The notes under the pieces are model-generated. The model was not told where the DNA came from, did not search any database, and saw only the letters and a list, made by a program, of their open reading frames with translations. A DNA stretch of 64,000 nt from Paroedura picta (taxonomy: Eukaryota; Chordata; Lepidosauria; Squamata; Gekkonidae): contig NC_135382.1 of assembly GCF_049243985.1 (NCBI RefSeq), positions 25,589,490-25,653,489 of the forward strand, read 5' to 3'. Position numbers and translations under genes: made by a program. Positions 1-10,600 of this stretch are shown piece by piece. The number at the start of each line of letters is the position of its first letter. The stretch's first letter is position 1.

Positions 1-2
1 TT

Positions 3-183
3 GACCGTTTATGCACTGGGAACTTCACTGCCCTAGCTCCTGTGCAGGAGCACAAATCGGGGGCGGATGAGGTGCACCAGGCCAAATGCTCCCCCACGTG
101 GATGCAGGAAGAGATGGGGCAACCTACTACAACTAAAATTCCAGCCTGCAACCCGGCATGAAACCTCCAGTGCATAAACGGTC
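3..183. mobile_element. MITE with 17-bp perfect terminal inverted repeats (copy 1)
   Basis: A 181-bp non-coding element bounded by GACCGTTTATGCACTGG and its exact reverse complement. A second copy of the same length lies at 31718-31898 and is highly similar throughout. The interior has a small palindrome around AGCTCCTGTGCAGGAGC. There is no coding capacity, so it would be a non-autonomous DNA transposon. The left flank is cut by the window edge, so the target duplication cannot be judged here. The other copy is flanked by TAA on both sides, which would suit a PIF/Harbinger-like element, but the superfamily is not proven. Confidence 0.8.
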
Positions 184-1375
184 ACTGCATTACAACGCAT
201 GTGAAAAAGGGAAACAAAACTAAAACATGACACAGAGCATGACAAGAGGGTGAACCCATTGGGCAACCAATATGGGCAGCACACAGTGGGCTGCATCTTG
301 AAAATGTAGAGAAATCCTAATAAAACATCCTATCGTGGAATGACAGGCTCAGACTTGAATACTCCCTTAGGGATTCAACTCGCAGGAAAAAAAGAAGTGA
401 GAAAGCAATGCGGAAATGGTCCCAGAGGCTCGCAACCCTATTAGAGGTAGGCATGTGAGCCAAACCCTGGCGGCAAGTGGTTTTGTTGCCATCAAGGAGC
501 AGAGTGCAGCAAATAATAACACAACTGGAGAAGTCTGCTAGGTGATGTTAAAGGCCCAAGAGCTGCTCAGGGTTTGCTGCATGGTTCCTTGATAGGTTGG
601 CTGAACAAACCTACTAGGAAGCCCTGGGCACAGTTGGCTTTCCTCAAGGGGAAAAATGTCCCCAAACAATTGATCATTTCAGTTTAGCGACGCCTCAAGT
701 GACGGCCACGGATGGGTTTCCTGGTGCCCATTTGCTTCCTCTCCAAAACGTCTCTCACCTGAAGTATATCACCTGTCTTCTTTTCTTTCTCCATACCACT
801 GGAGCAGGAAGTCCTTCAGAAGTGCTCAAAGGGGATTAGGGACTGCTGCCTGCCTACTTGCCTGAAAATATATTGTATTTTCATTCACCTGCATGCGCTT
901 GGAAACAACTGTTTTCAAGGTTTTGCAGAACCTGCCAATCTCCATGCTTCTTCAGCTGATATATATGGATAATTCAGGGACTGGATGCTAACTCATGAAG
1001 TGCGGCAGAGAAATGAGAAGATTGAAAAGGCAGTGGCAGGGTTTCAGATCCAAATAGCCTACTAAGCTTTCACTTTGAGAAATTAATATGGGACTTGCCC
1101 TTCCGAAAGACATTCTGAATAATGATGAGACAGGCTTGGGATGTATTTTTTCAGTGATGCTGTGATCATCCCCAAACAAGTGTTCCAAAATGGAACGTGG
1201 CCAGGCTCCTATACTCATTTTTCTTTCAACCACGGCGCACACTTGGACTTATGTCTTCACAATTCGAGGTGGGTTTGGGATTTGCACAGCTGGCAGGGTT
1301 CATCATGTTGGCTGACCTGCAGTATTGTGACTTGTTGGGATAATGTCTTTTCCTGGATTCTAATTTTAAACTAGC
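184..1375. other. Intergenic sequence, no feature seen
   Basis: Ordinary single-copy-looking sequence downstream of DYNLRB2. I see no exon, tandem repeat or recognisable mobile element in it. Short open frames here have no family resemblance I can name. Confidence 0.5.
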
Positions 1376-1654
1376 AGAAGAAGAAGAAGTTGGTTCTTAT
1401 ATGCTGCTTTTCTCTACCCGAAGGAGGCTCAAAGCAGCTTACAGTCACCTTCCCATTCCTCTCCCCACAACAGACACCCTGTGGGGTGGGTGAGGCTGAG
1501 AGAGCCCTGATATCACTGCCTGGTCAGAACAGCTTTATCAGTGCTGTGACTAGCCCAAGGTCACCCGGCTGGCTGCATGTGGGGGAGTGCAGAATCGAAC
1601 CTGGCATGCCAGATTAGAAGTCCGCACTCCTAACCACTACACCAAACTGGCTCT
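1376..1654 (-). mobile_element. Sauria-type tRNA-derived SINE
   Basis: Read on the minus strand it starts with a tRNA-like head containing an A box (TGGTGTAGTGGTTAGGAG) and a B box (GGTTCGATTCT). A body follows, then a tail GTAAGCTGCTTTGAGCCTCC ... ATATAAGAACCAACT ending in CTT repeats. This tail is the BovB-LINE-like 3' end that defines Sauria SINEs. The copy is full length with few differences from the copies at 4253-4530 and 50434-50711, so it is fairly young. Confidence 0.9.
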
Positions 1655-1699
1655 ACACCGAACCACTACTCCAAACTTGGTAGTATATGTGCTGATCTT

Positions 1700-1944
1700 G
1701 AAGAAGACAACTTGGCATTTTGTATCCTGTTTTTTACTCCCCCGGGGAGTTTCAAACCAGCTTACAATCACCTTCCCTTCCTCTCCCCACAACAGATACC
1801 CTGTGAGATAGGTGAGGCTGAGAAAGCCCTGAGAGAACAGTGACAGGCCCAAGGCTACCCAGCCCGCTGCATATGGAAGAGAGGAGAATCAAATCCTTCT
1901 CTCCAGATTTCAACCTGCTGGTCTTAATACACCACGCTACCTTG
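1700..1944 (-). mobile_element. Older Sauria-type SINE
   Basis: It has the same order of head, body and BovB-like tail as the neighbouring copy at 1376-1654, but is more diverged and has lost part of the body. The two copies lie head to tail, only about 45 bp apart. Confidence 0.75.
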
Positions 1945-2935
1945 GTCGACAGAATTCACCAGTTGATTGTATGTGTTATGTTGGCGTGTGCTCAGGATTT
2001 ACTGGATTGACCTTCAGTTCCAGCTGGCAGTGCATGAACACGCAAAGTGTTTACAATCCAATTCAGAATGCTCAATGAACATGCAGAGTGTTGGGAATCA
2101 AACAGGGTAAAATGGCCATGACTGGAATATTAGAGAGGGAATTGTGCAACCTGGTCCCACCCAAGAAGTATTGAGCCAACCAAGCAAAGTGTGGGGCATG
2201 CTTTGGGGCATGGAGGAGAATGGGCAGACAGATGGGGAGAAGCACTGATATGAGAGAGTAGTGGAAGAACACACATGTGCAAAAATATGAAATATAATAA
2301 TGGAGGACTCTGTTTACAAGTAATGACCCCAGTGTGACTCAGGGGGTCATGGCTGATCATTGCTAAATTTCATCTCCAATAATCTGTGTTTATGTATGTC
2401 TAGGTCCAGAGACACAGCCAAGAGTCTGTTTGGAGACAAGAGTGGAAACAAATTTAGAGGAACAAATCCTCATGCAATTACCCTAATGTAAATTTGTTTG
2501 TCAAAATCCAAGTTACATTATTCTCATTAGACCTTAACATCCTGTCTCTCCCTGCAATGTTTTGAATTATAGATACTATTCTATTTAGCAGTTAAAAAAA
2601 CTGTATGCATGTTGATGCACAACACAGCAGCCTTAACATTCACCAACAATAATTAGATTTATAGCCTGACCTTATACAGGCTTGCTTGGAAGTCCATCCT
2701 GCTTCCCCCATAAACCAAGCTATGGTGCTCTCCCCTTCCCCTGTAAGCCAAGCCTGTCAGCTGCTCAACAGAAGGACCTAGATTTAGTTCTGCATTTTTA
2801 ACAAGCTAACCCACCTGATTGCCGCACACTTTATTAGGCTGTGTTCACACGGGCTCTTTTGTTAGGCCTTATGTCCCAGTATGTGGGTCTATGAGGGGAC
2901 CCTTCCAGCCTATTGCTATTAAAGGGCTGAGGGAA
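1945..2935. other. Intergenic sequence, no feature seen
   Basis: No exon or clear repeat. The part from about 2450 to 2660 is AT-rich with TAAT and ATTA cores and looks single-copy. Nothing more can be said without alignment. Confidence 0.45.
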
Positions 2936-2939
2936 CACT

Positions 2940-3105
2940 CAAAACTGCCTGATAAACCAGACCCTCGGTCTGTCAAACTCAATATTGTCTTTGCAGACTG
3001 GCAGCAGGTCTCCAAGGTCACTTCACCTACAACCGGATCCTTTTAACTGGAGATGTCTGGGATAGAACCTATGTATGCCGAGAAAATGTTCTCCCACAGA
3101 GCCAC
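2940..3105 (-). mobile_element. Decayed tRNA-derived SINE (CTCAGTGGTAGA head family)
   Basis: The pattern of ACCAGACCCTCGGTCTGTCAA, a CTGGCAGCAG-like block, then AACTGGAGATG and a tRNA-like end matches the better copies at 8990-9170, 13090-13300 and 20228-20425. On the minus strand these copies begin with a tRNA-like head. This copy is old and blurred. Confidence 0.6.
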
Positions 3106-3286
3106 AGTCCTTCCCAGTGATAGAGCATAACATGGTAAAATACAGTGCAATGACACAGAACACATTCTTTGCATGTTGGCTTTCCTGTGTTCAGCCCATG
3201 GCATCTTTAGTGAAACGATCTTGTTTAGCAGTTGTTGGTAAAGACTCTTCCTGTGCCTATGGAGAACCATCACCTATCGGAATAGT

Positions 3287-3451
3287 CAGGGGTAGTCAAC
3301 CTGTGGTCCTCCAGATGTTCATGAACTACAATTCCCATGAGTCCCTGCCAGCATTTGCAATTCCCATGAGCCCCTGGCAGCAAACTCTGGCAGGGGCTCA
3401 TGGGAATTGTAGTCCATGGACATCTGGAGGACCACAGGTTGACTACCCCTG
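3287..3451. mobile_element. Palindromic hAT-type MITE (CAGGGGTAGTC family)
   Basis: The element starts CAGGGGTAGTCAACCTG and ends CAGGTTGACTACCCCTG. It is nearly a perfect palindrome, with arms carrying CCAGATGT...CATG, ACTACAATTCCCATGAG and CCCCTG. The centre holds an extra partial arm. The family recurs at least nine more times in this window, and several copies have 8-bp target duplications, which points to hAT. The right flank here reads CTTTAGAG, but the left flank does not match it. Confidence 0.9.
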
Positions 3452-3728
3452 CTTTAGAGAATTGACCCTCTGAGAAATTTCCCTGTAAATTCAATGTTCA
3501 ATCCACCCTAGATGTCCAGCACATGTTTCACTCACTGATCTGAGCTGGATTAAAACATCTTCAGGTGAATTACAACTATTATTTAGTTCTGTGCCCCCCT
3601 ATATGGAAGCTGCAATGGGAATTAAGTTTATGTGAGATTTCCCAGCCTCAGATCTAGGTCTAAATATTCCAAAAATAATTCCTTAGTTGTAGCCCCAGTC
3701 AACTGGACACACACTTCAAGAACATAGG

Positions 3729-3734
3729 TTTATT
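3729..3734 (-). terminator. DYNLRB2: Polyadenylation signal, distal (DYNLRB2)
   Basis: AATAAA on the minus strand, about 215 nt downstream of the DYNLRB2 stop codon. It is the second of two such signals and would give a slightly longer 3' UTR. Confidence 0.5.
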
Positions 3735-3762
3735 ATCCTTTAAGCATTTAGACATCACATGT

Positions 3763-3768
3763 TTTATT
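3763..3768 (-). terminator. DYNLRB2: Polyadenylation signal, proximal (DYNLRB2)
   Basis: AATAAA on the minus strand, about 180 nt past the stop codon. It is the first canonical signal after the reading frame, so the 3' UTR probably ends near 3740-3750. Confidence 0.55.
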
Positions 3769-3947
3769 TAGTCAGATTTGAAGGGGGGGGGGAATGTTGT
3801 ACACATGAGAGAAGTTTCACTTTTTAAATCTCACCATAAGTTTCCAGGGAAGCTTCTTAGCAGAACGTTTCGATACTATATGTTACTGATAAGTGATTGC
3901 CATTTTCAACATTTTAGCATCAGGCCCTTTAAATTGGTGCATCCGAT

Positions 3948-3991
3948 TTATTCACACGGATTCTGGATAACGATGAGAAGATATTCCTTAT
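3948..3991 (-). CDS. DYNLRB2: DYNLRB2 exon 4 (coding part, with stop)
   Basis: The acceptor CCTGCAG precedes the last bases of an Asp codon, followed by [13 protein letters not shown] and TAA. This is the final beta strand of the roadblock fold and the type-2-specific C terminus. It was found by searching the minus strand for the missing end of exon 3, and the phase fits exactly. Confidence 0.97.
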
Positions 3992-4657
3992 CTGCAGGAA
4001 AACGTATTTTTAAAATTACAGTTGTGATAAATGCTGTCCACCTTCAGTTATTCCTTATGGTCACATTTTATTTTTTATTTGAAAAGCTTTTATGGTCCAA
4101 GTATCCCCAATATTTACAATCAACATTCTCGTGTCTGCCGGTATGTATCCTTCTTATGAAACTGTTGATTACTACGATGACTATTTGTATGGGATACAGC
4201 CTTGAGCAAAATAAGCTCTGCTGCTGCTCGTACCCTCCCCTTACAATAGATTAGAAGGAGAAGAGTTGATTCTTATATGCTGCTTTTCTCTACCCAAAGG
4301 AGTCTCAAAGCGGCTTACATTCACCTTTCCTCTCCTCTCCCCACAACAGACACCCTGTGAGGTGGGTGAGGCTGAGAGCGCCCTGATATCACTGCTCGGT
4401 CAGAAAAGCTTTATCAGTGCCGTGGCGAGCCCAAGGTCACCCAGCTGGCTGCATGTGGGGGAGTGCAGAATTGAACCCGGCATGCCAGATTAGAAGTCCA
4501 CACTCCTAACCACTACACCAAACTGGCTCTCAGATAAAAATGAGACACTCTGCAACTGTAAACTACTCGGGAGACCAGGTTATTGATATTATAATCATAT
4601 CACTAGGTAAATCTGGTCCTTATAGGGGTGACTATACAATTACCAAAATGTGCCACC

Positions 4658-4688
<31 letters not shown>

Positions 4689-7600
4689 ATTATTATTATT
4701 ATTCGATTTATTTATACCTACAACCTGGGTTAAATATACCCTGGCAGTGGGCTGCTCCTGCCACACTGGAGGAAGAAGAGACTGCAACATAAGTAAGGAC
4801 GAGTAACTGAAAAAGGAAAGGCACATGTCGGATAGTTGAACAAAGGGCAGAAAGTGGTTCCCATGCACATGAGATGCACCCCAGAGAAGACAAGACAGAG
4901 AGGAAGGTGGAAAGAGGCCCAGCTGAGCCCTTTCTGCCCTGGTTCCTTGTTCATCAACAGCTCAAAGACCAACAACAAAAAATTCTTCAAATACATAAGA
5001 AGAAGAAAACTGCAGCCAGGGAAGCAGTGGGGTCCTCGGATGACCAAGGGGTAAAATGGTCACTAAAGGATGACAGGAAAATGGCAGAGAAACTGAATGA
5101 ATTTTGCAATTCTATTGTCACTGTGGAAATGCCCTCCAGAAATCCCTTCAAACTGGCTGTGTATAAAAGGAGCTGAAGGGAAACATGGAAAAGTGGGCCA
5201 GCCTCAATATTAATTATTTCCTCAATCACTTCTTTCCTGCTCTCAAACTGAGATATTCCAAGGAGCAAGAACGGGGGCACTCTAGATCATTGAACGACCT
5301 GATTTGGCTGAGGCTCTGTTTGCTTGGTGGGGATGGGATGAGCAAGTGGCCTGCATTGGCCATACAAAACCAGCTGCTGGAGACAGCCTGCCCTGCCCCA
5401 CTGCAGACAAATCCTGTAGCAAATCCAATTAAAACAATTAAAAGACCTGGAGGAAGAACATACCACCCCCTGAGCTGTTTTATTTGTAACTGAAATTCTA
5501 TTAGGTGGATGTTTTGCAGCAGTTATTAAAAAGAACTCCGAGCCACCCGCATGGCAGTTTTCGCAGTAGGTTTTCTTGGGAAGAAAAGAGTTATTACCTG
5601 GAGCTACCATGATTTCGTGTTTCTTTGATCTAATCCTTAGAAAGGTTAGATCGTTCTGGGGATCAATATCTCTCACTGTGCTCTTCGCTTTCATTGTGAG
5701 CTGGTGAAGAAGCCCTGCGTACTGGACTGTAGTGGAATTGTCAAGAGTTGTTCTGATTGGGATTCCTGAAAATGAAAGGCATTCATTTCTTTTTTAGCGC
5801 AAAACTGAACACAGCACTGAGTCACATTGTAGGATACAATAAACTTTGCATACAATCCATCCCCACTCATGTGCAGAAGGGGCACCTGATCTACATGCCA
5901 TTTCACAAGACGATTATTCTCTGAATGCACACTGAAGAATTCACAGCATAAAAACACTCCCCCCTCCCCACACACACCGAGCTGATACCCAAGTCCACTG
6001 ATCTGATGCTGATGCTTAAAGTAGGAAAAGGTAAAAAGCAATTTCTGGAGCGGGGAAGGAATGGGGTGGTATTGGAACAGATTCTATCCTGGTAATCCCA
6101 AGAAATTTGGGTTGTTTGGACAGCTGAGCATCCTGCTTCTAAAAGGATGAAAAGGCTCGAGCACTCAAGTGTCATGTTAGAGATCATTACAGTAATCACA
6201 CGTTGGGTGAAAGCCCAGCTTCCTTGAAGCAAAATGGTATTTGGCCACTAGTTGCAGGAAAAGATAAGAGTTTGACCCGCTGTGCTCAAACAGTAAAAGC
6301 TACTCCAAAGGCAAATCTGGAGGCAAGGTCAAGGCCTGCCTGCTCTCTGCTCACATTAAGGGACCGTCCTTTTGATCCTGAAGGGAGGTGTCTAGCCAAT
6401 AAAGCCTAAAATAAATTGTTGGCACGAGCAGCTCCTGGAGATTAAAAGAATCGGGTTCTTTAGCTTTGAGATCAAACTGCAAATTGGAAGTGAGAAACCA
6501 CTTAAGCTTTCAGGCAGGGCTTTTGCATGGGTGAAAGACAGCTTCAATCTGGGAAAGGTTTCAGCTTAAACAAGTAGGACTGCCAGATGCAACAGACCAC
6601 ATCCTTCACTACAATTAACCCAACTGGCAAGCTGTTTTAGTTCAAGACCCCACTGTTACACGATCGCCTCGGAAATTTCTATTGCCCTTTCGGTCCTTCT
6701 GATGAGACTCGATCAGTAGCAAACACAGGTTGAGTCGAAAAGAAAGTTGAGAGGGGAAACAAATCTAGACTGAAAGGGATTGGCTAGGGATCGAAGAGAG
6801 CCTCTTGTGGCGCAGAGTGGTAAGGCAGCAGATATGCAGACCAAACCTCTGTCCAAGAGGTTGGGAGTTCAATCCCAGCAGCTGGCTCAAGGTTGACTCA
6901 GCCTTCCATCCTTCCGAGGTCAGTAAAATGAGTACCCAGCTTGCTGGGGGGTAAACGGTAATGACTGGGGAAGGCACTGGCAAACCACCCCGTATTGAGT
7001 CTGCCATGAAAACACTAGGGAGCGTCACCCCAAGGGTCAGGCATGACTCGGTGCTTGCACAGGGGATACCTTTACCTTTAGGGATTGAAGATGTGGGTTG
7101 CTTGACCTGCGGTGGAACCATGCAGCTTGTGTGATGCCCTTTTCTCTCCCTGCATTCCCCACAACGTTTAAGGTATTATTACAAATTACAACATTAGAAC
7201 ATTTTCCAATGTTGTCTGATGAGAATCTGCCCTGATCTGGATCACCCAGGCTAGCCCTGCCTTATCACATCTTGGAAGCTAAGCAGGATCATCCCCAGTT
7301 TGTACTTGGAGGGGAGACCATTGAAAAAGCCCGTGGTGACCACGTAGAGGCAGTCAGTGGCAAACTAAGTCTGTTTGTCTTGAAAACACATCATAAATCA
7401 CACATGATTGGATGGCAATAAAAAAAACCCAAGAATTTGCCAAGATACCAGAATGCTATTGTTTCCAGATCATGATCTTTTCTATGCATGTAGATGGAGT
7501 TAGGAAAAAGCCTGTCTTGAGTTTGACATAAAGACTGCAAGGTAAGAATATGGCAGGGTCAATGCAGTTCACCAGCAAGTAGTTTGCCACGCTCATGGAG

Positions 7601-10600
7601 AAGGGTATGGACTTTACCTGGCGGCTGTTTAGAGAGCAAATAAAAAAGAAGCAAAGGGTCCCTTATGCCAAAGGTGCAGTTGAAGATAGATAATGGCTAG
7701 AGACTGGAATAAATGCAACTTTTCCCTATTCAATTTTTCAGCCATGTTTCCTCATCTGTAACATTTGAGGAGTCTGTAAACAGCTATTGAGAAGGCAAAT
7801 GGAAGAAAGGCTCTAATAGACACTCTTCAAGAAGGGCTCTTAAACTACTAGCTCTAATGTAGATGTCCCCTCACTTCCTTTATGATAAAAAATATTGTTT
7901 CACAAATCTGGAAGAGGGTTATTAAATTCAGTGTTAAGACAGTATATATCTGACTTAAGTTTGGATTTAAATTTGAAAAATCAGATTTAAATAAGCAACC
8001 AAAAAAAAATTTGCCTGCTTACTGGCTCCTTGTAGTGTCTGGGGGAGCCCCTGTCTTAAGCACCTCCCGTGTTCCCATATGCCTTTCAAGACCTAAGAAT
8101 AGAAGAACTCTGCCAGTGGTACATATAATCCAGCATACTGTTTCATATGACAAGAAACAAGGCAACAAGCAAGGCATGGAGCGTCAGCCTGGAAGCAGGA
8201 GAGATTACTTGTACCCAGATCCTTTTTCCTCCTCCTTTGGCCAAGTTCTTTGCTGTTCACTGGCTTCAGTCCACAAGCTTCACATCCCCTTTTGCAGTGA
8301 AGCCCTGTGAACCATCTGAGTTGCTTGGCCCCAAATGGGATATCATCACTGCCTTGGCAACATCATCCTTCCTGCAACCCATTTGATGAGCTGAGATACT
8401 TTAGTGAGCTTTGTTCCATTGTGTGTCCCCCGGCTCCCCTCAATGACAATGGCCTTTTCTTTTATCAGGTACTCCTGGAAACTACTGTGCCACTGTTGTC
8501 TCTGGTCCAAGGTCCTCTGCACTCAGTCCTTGGGAGTGTGGGTGGTTGGACATACATCCAGCTAACATGCAATAAGCACTCCTTTGTTTAATTAACATGA
8601 TACAACATTAAAAAAATGCCACTCCAATTTTAACCTATCCAGACATCCAAATTAATTATCTAGGCTTACCAGACCTTGAAAGAATACTTGATTTTGCCTT
8701 TTCACACAACAGCAAATATGAAGTGAAAATCCCAAATCCTCTTGTAAGAAGAACAGAGCACAAATTTGGAACATGTATCAAAGGAGATCTTTACCTTCTG
8801 CATTGACCACAATTGTTCCGATAACTCCTTTATGAGCTTGAATCCTCTTTAAAGTTTCCTCTACCTCTGCCTGAGAAGGAAATGAAATCAGACTAAGTAC
8901 AGAATAGGAACATAATCCTTTGGCTGCTTAGAAGCAGCAGCCCCATTCCTAACTGCTGGGTGTTGGGACCTCCACCTTCTCCTGAGCAACTGAAGCGGCT
9001 TTATACTGAATCAGACCATTGGTCTATCAAAGGCAGTACTGTTTACTCAGACTGAGGTCTGTCACATCACCTACTTTACCTGGTCCTTTAAATGGAGATG
9101 CTGGGGATTGAACCTGAGGCCTTCTGCATGCAAAGAAGATATTCTACCACTGAGACACAGCCTCTCTCTTCATTAAAAAAATCATGGCATCTGCCTCCTG
9201 AATATCAAACTTTGCTTTTGCTAGCCACCTAAGAACAGTAGAGGAAAAACTAGAGAATGTATCAGCTGCTCAAAAAATAATCTTAAAACCTTACCCCCCC
9301 TCCCCGTTCTCTGAATTGCACTCCACAACATCCTTGTGCACTCTCCAATCCTATCTGGCTTTGCCTGCTTCCCATTCCAGCCCCTTGTTATGACTATAAT
9401 TGCCTGTCTGAAACCTCTTTTCTTTACCTTCATGTCCTTTCCTGTCCTTTGTGTGTCTACTTTTTAAACATTTAAACCCGAGGACAGTGTGTATGTCTGT
9501 ATTGGTAGACCTTTAACATTCATTTTAAAACATTTCCAAGCAACCCACAGTCACAACATCAATAGTGGCGTGACACTTATAAAATAATAAAGACTCTGGG
9601 CACATTTCTCCATTTATCTTTGCTTCCTTCCCCCATCCTTTTGAAAGCATCAATTGCCTAGATGAGATAGAGGAGCAGAGGAAAGAAAAAGTCAGTCACA
9701 AATGTAGGTCACTAATATGAACTTTTGATTAAGAATCCTGCCCACACCACAACCATAGTACCATCTTAAAATTGTTACCTTTTCTGCCTGCATGGAATTG
9801 AATATCGAATCAGGCTGCCTGTCTTGTTATTTTTGATGGAAGTTCCAACCTAAGCAGCAATATATGCTTCCAAATAAATTAATTGGATTAGAAGGATGTA
9901 TCTCTGCTAAGAATGGCACTGGAACAGATGTACAGAGACGAAAGGTCCAAATTTCCTCTCCTCATTGAGGCCCCCATTTCACAAGTCCCATAGGCTTTTT
10001 GGTGGTCATAAAATGTCACCTCCTTCCACTTTTGCTGGTGGCAAAACTACAATAATGCAATCCAAATGTTTTCTTTGAGCACCTACACTCTGATTATTTA
10101 TTTCTGGGAACCGAGTTCAAAGTCTTCACGTAATTGCAGCAGAAACTATGACATACCTGAAAGCCAGTGCAGTGTAGTGGATAGACTGCTAGACTAGGAT
10201 CTGGGTAAGACCCAGGTTCAAATCCATACTTTGCCACGTGTAACCCTGAACCGGTCACTCACTTTCTTTGTATAAGCTTCCTCATGGGGGTGCTATTTTT
10301 AAATTTATATCACACTTTTCTCCTTGATTTGGGAACTCAAATTGGCTTTTCACATTGTTTCCCCCACACATTTAACCCTTACAACAACCACCTTGTGAAG
10401 GCAGGTTATGCTGATTGAGTATGATGGGCCCAAGGCAGCGTTGCCTGCTCTGGCTTGGGAAATACCTGGAGATTTGGAGGATGGAATCTGGGGAGGGGAC
10501 AGACCATAATGCCATAGAGTACACCAGGGGTAGACAAACTGCGGCCCTCCAGATGTCCATGGACTACAATTCTCATGAGCCCCTGCCAGTGAATGCATTT

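Noticed and set aside
1096-1130. A minus-strand LIIIQN match considered as the last exon of DYNLRB2
   Set aside because: The flanking residues and phase do not fit. The segment at 3948-3991 gives [13 protein letters not shown] with a perfect acceptor and the right phase.
3778-4254. A 158-codon plus-strand frame
   Set aside because: It overlaps DYNLRB2 exon 4 and its 3' UTR in antisense and resembles no family.
7250-7330. A 5S rRNA gene
   Set aside because: Only the internal third matches 5S; the ends are SINE sequence, and four other copies share them.
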